The translations under genes and the position numbers were made by a program. DNA of 23,290 nt from Phycisphaerales bacterium UBA2421 (GTDB lineage: Bacteria > Planctomycetota > Phycisphaerae > Tepidisphaerales > Tepidisphaeraceae), in the NCBI GenBank assembly GCA_002343075.1, contig DDRH01000067.1, positions 179,653 to 202,942 on the forward strand. Direction: 5' to 3'. Shown here piece by piece: positions 1 through 5,034 of this stretch. How positions within the stretch are numbered: position 1 is the first letter of the stretch; every line of letters starts with the position of its first letter. A model generated the notes under the pieces. It searched no databases, was not told the origin of the DNA, and saw nothing but the letters and a program-made list of their open reading frames with translations.

Positions 1-151
1 GGGGAGAGGGGGCCTGCGTCTCCCCCGCGATCACTTCGACCGGCGCGCGACGCTTTGCGCGGCGCAAGTCGAAACTATGTCACACCCTTTCCTCAACGTT
101 CATAACTCGTATCAGCCAGGTGCGGTGAGCGGAAAGGACAATCGGTGACCT

Positions 152-457
152 ATGGCACAACGTAACAATGACCAGCAACCCGCCAGCGAAGTCCCTCAAC
201 AGACGCCCAAGCGTCCGTTTCGGGAGTTTCGCTGCGGAGCGTTGAAGGCAGTCGTGTGGCAGAACGATACGCGGAACGGCGTGATGTTCTCGACACAACT
301 CGTTCGGATTTACAAGGACGAGGCGGATGAGTGGCAGGAGTCCCACAGCCTGGGATTCGATGACCTCCTCCCCGCCGGCAAGCTCCTGGATACGGCTCAC
401 ACCGTCATCATTCGGGAGATGCAGGAACGCGCAGAGCGTCAGCGGAATGCCGCCTGA
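152..457 (+). CDS. Small conserved-looking protein of the mobile element, function unknown
   Basis: Encodes 101 aa, soluble, with no signal peptide or membrane segment. The N-terminal 25 residues are polar and look disordered (Gln/Pro/Lys-rich). The rest is a compact beta-rich core (residues about 28-70, with KAVVWQNDTRNG and LVRIYKDEADEW) followed by a helix rich in Glu/Arg (about 72-101). I have an impression of similar short proteins with a 'K..VW.N....G......RIYKD...W' pattern near conjugation genes in planctomycetes, but cannot name a family. The start at ATG 152 is preceded by a weak GGTGA 6 bp upstream. It is the first gene of the rightward set of small element genes. That it is a real gene is fairly sure; its role is not known. 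Confidence 0.7.
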   Translation: MAQRNNDQQPASEVPQQTPKRPFREFRCGALKAVVWQNDTRNGVMFSTQLVRIYKDEADEWQESHSLGFDDLLPAGKLLDTAHTVIIREMQERAERQRNAA

Positions 458-506
458 CGTTCAGGTTCGACTCAGAAGGTTCAAGCAAGGCCGCCGCACC
501 TGGCCT

Positions 507-1190
507 TCATTTCTTCGTCGATGCCGTCCCCTGAACCGACGCATCGGCTTCCGCTGCGGTCGCAGCGGGTTTGACCGGATTGGCCGGGTTATGTATCGGC
601 TGCGGCGCCGAGGTGGGCTTGCGGTCGATGTCTTCGGGGCGGTGCGAACCGTTGGTAAACATGGCGGTCTCCTCTTTCGGGCACGGCCCGAGCAACTGAT
701 ACGTTCTTCGGTAGTACTTGACCAGGGCGTCCCGCGCCCCGGCGAACAATGCGATCTCAACCAGCAGTACGACAGCGTCGAAGCCGACGCCGATACGTAG
801 CAATTCTTCCCGTTGGCCCAAGTACGCCAGCGGCATGGCCACGAGCACACCACCATAGAACTGGTAGAAGCGGTAGTGATGCTCGACCAGCAGGTCGAAC
901 GCGACGAGCTTCTCAGGAAGCTTGCGCTCGTCCCAGTCCGGCCGCCGGGTGCCCATCCATTCCAGCAGCGAATCGAGCAGACACCACCGAACACAGCCGA
1001 CCATAAGCCCAGCCAAGGTCGCTGCGACCACCAGGTGCAGAAATCCGGCCAGCCCGGTGTCGGCATTCCCGGCTGCGTTGAACCACGCCGCCAAGACCGG
1101 CGCCTGCGGTGCCAGGCCCATCAGCACGACGAAGCCGGGCAGGACGTACGCGATGACAATGCCGAACCATCGGCTGGATATCTCCTCCAT
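507..1190 (-). CDS. Integral membrane protein, unknown function
   Basis: Encodes 227 aa. Hydrophobic stretches at about residues 9-26, 48-70 and 128-150, with a weaker one near 110-124, suggest three or four membrane helices. The last 60 residues are polar, Pro/Ala/Lys-rich and probably cytoplasmic and disordered. No catalytic motif is recognisable. It is the only leftward gene among the small rightward genes at the left end, and faces away from the HTH gene at 1292. The start ATG 1190 gives the most natural N-terminus, although no strong ribosome binding site is visible (GGAGGAG lies just inside the reading frame). It may belong to the mobile element, but nothing in it shows a conjugation role. 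Confidence 0.65.
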   Translation of the reverse strand: MEEISSRWFGIVIAYVLPGFVVLMGLAPQAPVLAAWFNAAGNADTGLAGFLHLVVAATLAGLMVGCVRWCLLDSLLEWMGTRRPDWDERKLPEKLVAFDLLVEHHYRFYQFYGGVLVAMPLAYLGQREELLRIGVGFDAVVLLVEIALFAGARDALVKYYRRTYQLLGPCPKEETAMFTNGSHRPEDIDRKPTSAPQPIHNPANPVKPAATAAEADASVQGTASTKK

Positions 1191-1209
1191 CAGAGCGACT
1201 TTGGCGGCC

Positions 1210-1226
1210 GTCGGCTTGCAGCCGAC
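1210..1226. promoter_or_regulatory. Short perfect inverted repeat
   Basis: GTCGGCT, three bases (TGC), then AGCCGAC: a 7-bp perfect dyad between the divergent membrane-protein gene (ends at 1190) and the HTH gene (starts at 1292). It could be an operator or a small hairpin in a leader. Only the symmetry is seen. Confidence 0.35.
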
Positions 1227-1245
1227 TCGGCCGGTTTTATGATCC

Positions 1246-1282
1246 TTGATCCGGAACTCGTGTCAAGCCCTTTGATCCGGAA
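1246..1282. promoter_or_regulatory. Pair of direct repeats, candidate operator before the HTH gene
   Basis: TTGATCCGGAA occurs at 1246-1256 and again at 1272-1282, 26 bp apart (about 2.5 helical turns), both followed by a CT. The second copy lies 9 bp before the ATG of the HTH protein. Paired direct repeats directly in front of a regulator gene are typical of autoregulatory operators, but binding is inference. Confidence 0.4.
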
Positions 1283-1291
1283 ACTGAATCA

Positions 1292-1534
1292 ATGCCGACC
1301 AAGGCGCAGCATTCCCCGGCCTATCAGCCGCTCCCGGCGTTCCTCTCGGTACTGCGCGTTCAGGCCTGTTTGACGCAGCGGGACATCGGCAAGCGGCTGC
1401 GCCGGCCGCAGTCCTGGGTGTGCAACTGCGAGAACGGCAACCGTCGCGTGGACCTTGCGGAGTTCTGTCAATGGTGCCACGCCTGCGACATCGACCCGGT
1501 GGCCACACTGCGACGCTTTCTGCGCATGCGATAG
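1292..1534 (+). CDS. Small XRE-like helix-turn-helix DNA-binding protein
   Basis: Encodes 80 aa. Residues about 15-70 match the Cro/C1 (XRE) helix-turn-helix pattern: LSVLRVQACLTQRDIGKRL (helices 1-2), RPQSWVCNCENGNRRVDLAE (recognition helix and turn; the usual Q..VS..E.G.R.... is here QSWVCNCENGNRRVD), then WCHACDIDP. The Cys in place of the usual Ser/Lys positions is unusual but the frame is otherwise typical. It probably regulates its own and neighbouring element genes through the direct repeats just upstream. The start ATG 1292 lacks a strong Shine-Dalgarno sequence. Confident for the fold, not for the target. Confidence 0.8.
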   Translation: MPTKAQHSPAYQPLPAFLSVLRVQACLTQRDIGKRLRRPQSWVCNCENGNRRVDLAEFCQWCHACDIDPVATLRRFLRMR

Positions 1535-1810
1535 GGGCTCCTTTCCTCGCAACATCGAAGTGATCCGCAACCCTCCGCCCGTTCCGCCGGACGGTAGGGT
1601 CGGGTGCCCTCGCGTCCGGCCGCCTGCGGCGGGTCGGCCGCTCGGCGAGAGCTGCGTCAAGGTCACCTCCCACACGAGGCGCGTGGGCCCCTCCTCTCCG
1701 AGGGGGTTCCACCTTGACCCACCCCTCGCCCGACCCATTCGTCCGGCTACACGGGCGGCGGGTTGATTGGTGATCGACGCAGCCCTTCATCCAGAGAAGG
1801 AGTTAGAAAT
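1535..1810. other. Non-coding gap with structured repeat
   Basis: This 276-bp gap holds no convincing gene. It contains the first copy of the 63-nt three-way-junction element (1656-1718). It also has an imperfect outer extension in which GGGTCG (1631-1636) and GGCGAG (1644-1649) can pair with CTCGCC (1725-1730) and CGACCC (1731-1736). The ribosome binding site of the next gene (AGAAGGAG, 1795-1802) lies at its end. Confidence 0.6.
1656..1718. repeat. 63-nt structured element, copy 1 (three-way junction)
   Basis: Outer stem GTCAAGGT (1656-1663) pairs perfectly with ACCTTGAC (1711-1718). Inside are two hairpins: one from CCCAC (1669-1673) and GTGGG (1683-1687), extended inwards by three more positions with one A-C mismatch, and one from CCCCTC (1688-1693) and GAGGGG (1700-1705) with a 6-nt loop. 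It is the same length as copy 2 at 2553-2615 and differs from it at only three positions, all in the first hairpin. One pair of differences is a compensatory G-C to C-G exchange. The sense strand of the structure is not known. Confidence 0.85.
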
Positions 1811-2440
1811 ATGACCATGGAATATGACAAAGCCGCCGTTGGCGAGGCACTGATAGAGCTCGGCAAGGTGATCATTGAAGGAACCGTTCACGCACGGGCA
1901 GCATGGCCGGACATCAGCCGCAGCCTGCAGCGATTCGAATGCCGGGATTTCGGCCTACTGCTTCCGCACGAAGACGCATCCAATCGAGCCGCCCTGAAAC
2001 AGGGCAGAACCACCATGCTACAGGGCCGCTACGCCGTACGGGAGAATGAAGGCATCATCATCGAGCATCGGATGAACGAATTGCTGACGTTCGTTTTCTG
2101 GTGGATGGACGAGTACGCGAGCGTGCCGATACCCGACGTTGCCGTCGCACCACTTGCTCTGGACGGCAATCGCTGTACCGACCCAGCCGATGGAGTACAG
2201 AACACCCCGACGAGAAATGACTGTGCCCAATTTCCGATGACGGTGTTGGACAATCGTTCGACTCAGATTCTGTTTCCCCACGTCTGGAGAGCCATTCAGG
2301 CTGTGGTCGGCGAGTTTTTTCCCCTCGCCCGCGAACAGTATTTCGCATTGCCACCGAACGAGCGGAAAAGTCACATCTATCCTTCTCTATTCACGCTCGA
2401 CGATTGGATTCACTGGACGCGAAGGCGGCTGAACGAATGA
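1811..2440 (+). CDS. Uncharacterised protein of the mobile element
   Basis: Encodes 209 aa from ATG 1811, chosen because AGAAGGAG lies 8 bp upstream; an upstream in-frame start at 1763 has no such signal. The protein is soluble, with no signal peptide. The N-terminal half is helical (ALIELGKVIIEGTVHARAAW), the middle has a hydrophobic aromatic patch (LTFVFWWMDEY), and the C-terminus is rich in aromatic residues (LFTLDDWIHWTRRRLNE). I do not recognise the family. It sits between the two copies of the 63-nt structured element and upstream of ardA, so an early-transfer or defence-evasion role is possible by position only. Confidence 0.7.
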   Translation: MTMEYDKAAVGEALIELGKVIIEGTVHARAAWPDISRSLQRFECRDFGLLLPHEDASNRAALKQGRTTMLQGRYAVRENEGIIIEHRMNELLTFVFWWMDEYASVPIPDVAVAPLALDGNRCTDPADGVQNTPTRNDCAQFPMTVLDNRSTQILFPHVWRAIQAVVGEFFPLAREQYFALPPNERKSHIYPSLFTLDDWIHWTRRRLNE

Positions 2441-2552
2441 GACACCGGTGTTCAGGTCGAACCATCAATTGGTCCGCCCTGATTCCGTCGGGACGTCGGC
2501 GTGCAGGGTGCGTGCCGGCGTCCTCGCTTTCGCTTCGGGCTGGCGCCCGACC

Positions 2553-2615
2553 GTCAAGGTCACCTCCCACGCCAGGGGCGTGGGCCCCTCCTCTCCGAGG
2601 GGGTTCCACCTTGAC
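2553..2615. repeat. 63-nt structured element, copy 2 (three-way junction)
   Basis: Same architecture as 1656-1718. Outer stem GTCAAGGT (2553-2560) pairs with ACCTTGAC (2608-2615). The first inner hairpin is here perfect: CCCACGCC, loop AGG, GGCGTGGG. The second is CCCCTC and GAGGGG. Sixty of 63 positions match copy 1, and the differences keep or improve pairing. The surrounding sequence is much less similar, so the conserved unit ends at the outer stem. Confidence 0.85.
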
Positions 2616-2724
2616 CGCCGCTTCGCTCGGCGTCGCCGTCACGCCCCCTGCCCGCCGCCGCCCGCCGGGGGCAGGCACATTATTTTTTCAAGCGGTCAGG
2701 CCTTCGGCCTGGCCCTATTTGATG

Positions 2725-2799
2725 CACCTCCTTCCGTACGGTGGGTGGCGGTTCGCCCGGAAGGGCGAACGAACCGCCACCCACCGCACGGCGGAGGTG
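2725..2799. promoter_or_regulatory. Long near-perfect inverted repeat upstream of ardA
   Basis: CACCTCC (2725-2731) pairs with GGAGGTG (2793-2799). Inside, CCGTACGGTGGG pairs with CCCACCGCACGG with one mismatch, and the arm GGTGGGTGGCGGTTCG pairs perfectly with CGAACCGCCACCCACC. The tip is GTTCGCCC, loop GGAA, GGGCGAAC. The structure ends 27 bp before the ardA ATG. It is too strong to be chance and could act as an RNA leader hairpin or, if folded from transferred single-stranded DNA, as an early promoter. Function is inference. Confidence 0.75.
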
Positions 2800-2805
2800 G
2801 TGCTT
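2784..2805 (+). repeat. 22-bp leader repeat, copy 1
   Basis: The 22 bases running from CCGCACGGCG to GGTGGTGCTT are identical at 2784-2805 and 3541-3562. Both copies lie 21 bp before the start codon of the following gene (ardA at 2827, the 94-aa gene at 3584). This copy forms the 3' arm of the long inverted repeat. The 22-bp identity in two gene leaders points to a shared regulatory or translational element. Confidence 0.75.
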
Positions 2806-2826
2806 TGGAGGAAGATTGGAGGATGT

Positions 2827-3414
2827 ATGAACGACAGCAAAATGAGTGAAGCAGTGATGGACGGCCCCGAAAATTCCGGTGAGAAGCACAAGACCGTGAC
2901 GCCCCGCATCTACGTTGCGTCCCTGGCTGATTACACCGCTGGGCGATTGCTCGGCCGGTGGATTGACGCAAGTCAATCGGCGAAAGCGATTGACGAGGAG
3001 ATTGCGGCGTTGCTCGCCGCATCGCCCGAACCGTTCGCCGAGGAATGGGCCATTCATGACTACGAGGGGTTCGGTTCGTACCGACTCAGCGAATCAAGTC
3101 CGGTGGATGACGTTGCGGAAATGGTGGCCCTCGCCGCAGAGCGTGGGCCGGTTGTCTTTGAGTTACTTGCCCGCGGCCATGACCTGGCTGAAGCCCGCAA
3201 GATGATGGACGACTGCTACCGCGGAGCATACGCAAGTCATGCCGAGTGCGTGGAGGAATCCATCGAAGACTGCTTTAGCGATGCGTTAAACGAGCTGCCG
3301 GGCTTCGTCCGCTACCACATTGATTATGCGGCCATTGCCCATGACTTCGAGTGCAGTGGAGACCAGTTCACCATCGAATGTGACGGAATGGTGCATGTCT
3401 TCGACAACACGTGA
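2827..3414 (+). CDS. ardA: Antirestriction protein ArdA
   Basis: Encodes 195 aa from ATG 2827, with GGAGG 4 bp upstream; earlier in-frame starts run through the hairpin region and are rejected. ArdA proteins are acidic DNA mimics that inhibit type I restriction (and often modification) enzymes, protecting incoming conjugative DNA. The diagnostic pattern is clear: RIYVASLADYTAGRLLGRWI at about residues 27-46, then EEWAIHDYEGFG (72-83). The rest is very rich in Asp/Glu (SPVDDVAEMVALAAERG, CVEESIEDCF), as expected for DNA mimicry. The length is slightly above the usual 165-180 aa because of a polar 25-residue N-terminus, so an internal start at Met6 or Met11 is possible. The next gene follows after 169 bp. 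Confidence 0.93.
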   Translation: MNDSKMSEAVMDGPENSGEKHKTVTPRIYVASLADYTAGRLLGRWIDASQSAKAIDEEIAALLAASPEPFAEEWAIHDYEGFGSYRLSESSPVDDVAEMVALAAERGPVVFELLARGHDLAEARKMMDDCYRGAYASHAECVEESIEDCFSDALNELPGFVRYHIDYAAIAHDFECSGDQFTIECDGMVHVFDNT

Positions 3415-3457
3415 CAGGGCAGGCCGCAGCATCTCGCTGAGTGTTGCGGCCCGCCTT

Positions 3458-3487
3458 GAGCGGCGACTCGTAAGCGGTTCGCCGCTC
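3458..3487. promoter_or_regulatory. Hairpin between ardA and the next gene
   Basis: GAGCGGCGA (3458-3466), a 12-nt loop, then TCGCCGCTC (3479-3487): a perfect 9-bp stem 44 bp after the ardA stop. There is no T-tract, so a simple intrinsic terminator is unlikely. A second weaker structure (GGTTCG and CGAACC, about 3506-3533) follows before the 22-bp leader repeat. Confidence 0.5.
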
Positions 3488-3540
3488 AGAAGCAGATCAT
3501 TCAGCGGTTCGCCTGAACACAGGCGGCCGAACCCCACCGA

Positions 3541-3562
3541 CCGCACGGCGGAGGTGGTGCTT
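3541..3562 (+). repeat. 22-bp leader repeat, copy 2
   Basis: Identical to 2784-2805 and placed at the same distance (21 bp) from the start codon of the following gene at 3584. The long perfect 5' arm seen before ardA is missing here, so this copy shows that the 22-bp segment itself is conserved, independent of the long hairpin. Confidence 0.75.
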
Positions 3563-3583
3563 CGGATACACAACAGAGGACGT

Positions 3584-3868
3584 ATGAAAACGACAGAAAC
3601 AAAAACGAAGTTCGAACTGGGCTCGGTCTACATCACGCCCGGGGCGACCGAAGCAATAAACCAGAAGGAGCGAGCCGAAGCATTGCATCGGCATTCGACC
3701 GGAGACTGGGGCGAGGTGCCTTATCCAGACCATGAGGAGAACGAGCTGTCCCTCCGGGAGGGATATCGGCTCTTCTCGGTGTACCGAACCCAGGACGGCG
3801 TGAAGTTCTGGGTCATTACCGAAGCAGACCGCAGCAGCACGACCATGCTGCTGCCCGAGGAGTACTGA
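3584..3868 (+). CDS. ArdA-neighbour small plasmid-type protein, unknown function
   Basis: Encodes 94 aa from ATG 3584 with AGAGGA 3 bp upstream. I recognise the pattern as a family common on plasmids and integrative elements: a start like FELG..Y.TPGA.EA, then RHSTGDWGEV, then ENELSLREGYRLFSVYRT and FWVITEADRSSTTMLLPEEY at the C-terminus. Its molecular function is not established as far as I know, and database labels linking it to restriction subunits are unreliable. It is small, acidic and soluble. It shares the 22-bp leader element with ardA, which suggests it is expressed together with ardA, perhaps also on entry into a new host. A 71-bp gap separates it from the next gene. Confidence 0.85.
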   Translation: MKTTETKTKFELGSVYITPGATEAINQKERAEALHRHSTGDWGEVPYPDHEENELSLREGYRLFSVYRTQDGVKFWVITEADRSSTTMLLPEEY

Positions 3869-3939
3869 CGCCCCGTGTGGTGGTGAGGCAACTCACCGCC
3901 ACACATTCGAAACAACATGACGACAAGGAGATGAAAGCC

Positions 3940-4623
3940 ATGAGCAATGACATTTGGACGAACATTCGAATCAGCGGGCTGCCTGACGACGTCGCCCGCT
4001 TTCTGGACACGGTTCGCAGCCGCGAGCGGCTTCTGGACTTTGACTGCATCGTGCCGATGCCGCCTGAGCTCCTGATGGACGCTCGGCCACAGGACGCGGA
4101 GTTCGCCGCAGCGCTGGACGACGCCGAGCGGCTCACACGGGCCCTGGGGTGTCACCTGTTTCTGAAGGACTTGTTCAAGGCGGCCGGGTCACCGGACACG
4201 CCCGATGCCTTTCGAACGCTCGCCGCTCAACGAGTGGTCGTGCCCGGCGTCGACTTCGCCCGCCTGTGGGACGTCGGCGTGCAGGCCCGCGAGAACCGGC
4301 GGCGGCACGGGCACTGCACTTGGTACTCGTGGTGCAAGGCGTTTTGGGGAACCCCGCATAACGCGATGGATGTCACCGCCGCCATCATCGACGCGAACGC
4401 TGCAGCGTTCCGATTCAGCACCGTCGAAAGCATCCCGCGACCGATTCTGTTCGCCATCGACGAGCAGTTTCCGACGCTGTCGATGACCGGAACCACGATG
4501 GAGGAATTGGGACACTGGGGAGCGGAGATCGACGGCCCGGTGTTGACCTTCGGCCCGCCGCCTCGGGAACGATGGGAGCAGGAACTCGCCATCCCGGTTG
4601 CCGACACGTCAGGGAAAGAGTGA
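3940..4623 (+). CDS. Api92/YubB-like ferredoxin-fold-domain protein of mobile elements
   Basis: Encodes 227 aa. ATG 3940 is chosen because AAGGAG (3925-3930) lies 9 bp upstream, while the ATG at 3931 directly abuts it. Features match the Api92/YubB group found on plasmids and phages: an N-terminal beta-alpha start with NIRISGLPDDVARFLDTV, a central FDCIVPMPPEL motif, and the hallmark WYSWCKAFWGTPHNAMD (about residues 132-148; the family usually has W....WGTKWNA), followed by strands with RPILFAIDEQFPTLSM. The function is unknown; the fold is related to ferredoxin-like RNA/DNA-binding domains. Its 3' end overlaps the convergent gene at 4609-5034 by 15 bp. Confidence 0.85.
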   Translation: MSNDIWTNIRISGLPDDVARFLDTVRSRERLLDFDCIVPMPPELLMDARPQDAEFAAALDDAERLTRALGCHLFLKDLFKAAGSPDTPDAFRTLAAQRVVVPGVDFARLWDVGVQARENRRRHGHCTWYSWCKAFWGTPHNAMDVTAAIIDANAAAFRFSTVESIPRPILFAIDEQFPTLSMTGTTMEELGHWGAEIDGPVLTFGPPPRERWEQELAIPVADTSGKE

Positions 4624-5034
4624 CTTCGGCGGAGCCAGCGGCGGCGTGCCGCCTGCCGGCTCCGTCTCCGTCAGCTCAGCCGCACGTTCGGTTATGCTCA
4701 ATCGGCGGATGCCCGGAGCGTTCTTGGGAAGTTCGCCGAACGTGTCATCCCACTCCCAGAGCGTGGCGGAGCGGCCGGCCAGGAGCAGCGTGAACAGCCG
4801 CTCCAGGAGCATGCCATCGATGACCACGCGGTGGTGACTGAACAGCAGTTCCAGACGGGCGTTGGATTCCAGCGAGCAATACACCATGTGCCGGCACGGC
4901 AATGCCAGCTTCTTTCCGTCCCGCGTGGCGAAAACCCAAATCGGCTCCGCGGGTATTTGCATGCCGTCCATCAGTTCCCAGCATGCAGTTGGACGGCCGG
5001 GCACCTGTTTGGATTGGTCAGAACTCACGCTCAT
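4609..5034 (-). CDS. Small protein translationally coupled to the relaxase, unknown function
   Basis: Encodes 141 aa from ATG 5034, preceded by GGGAG; a start at 5082 would lie deeper inside the relaxase gene without clear support. The reading frame overlaps the 3' end of the relaxase gene by 17 bp, so the two are probably translated as a pair. The central part (about 28-115) is compact, with WVFATRDGKKLALPCRHMVY and HHRVVIDGMLLERLFTLLLAG. The C-terminus is Pro/Thr-rich. There is no signal peptide or membrane helix, and I do not recognise a family. A relaxase accessory role is suggested by coupling only. A hairpin with CGGAGCC and GGCTCCG arms (4630-4664) lies in its 3' coding end and may slow transcripts arriving from the convergent gene. 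Confidence 0.7.
   Translation of the reverse strand: MSVSSDQSKQVPGRPTACWELMDGMQIPAEPIWVFATRDGKKLALPCRHMVYCSLESNARLELLFSHHRVVIDGMLLERLFTLLLAGRSATLWEWDDTFGELPKNAPGIRRLSITERAAELTETEPAGGTPPLAPPKSLFP

Larger units (their letters stand above)
2441..2826. other. 386-bp non-coding gap rich in hairpins before ardA
   Basis: No convincing gene. In order: the second 63-nt three-way-junction element (2553-2615); a GC-rich segment with CTGCCC and GGGCAG arms followed by ATTATTTTTTC near 2680-2690, which may act as a rightward terminator; a small hairpin CAGGCC-TTC-GGCCTG (2697-2711); the long inverted repeat 2725-2799; and the ardA ribosome binding site GGAGG (2818-2822). Confidence 0.6.

Noticed and set aside
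327..1373. Open frames on the plus strand across 327-800 and 813-1373, and a minus-strand frame at 461-1066
   Set aside because: They overlap the 101-aa and membrane-protein genes in other frames, and their Arg/Pro/Ser-rich composition is typical of shadow frames.
1263..1790. Minus-strand frames at 1263-1790 and 2391-2678 sharing the peptide KVEPPRRGGAHAP
   Set aside because: The shared peptide comes from the 63-nt structured repeat; the differences between the copies preserve base pairing, and the frames lack starts with binding sites.
2404..2826. N-terminal extension of ardA back to 2404
   Set aside because: It would translate through the structured repeat and the long hairpin; GGAGG at 2818-2822 fits a start at 2827.
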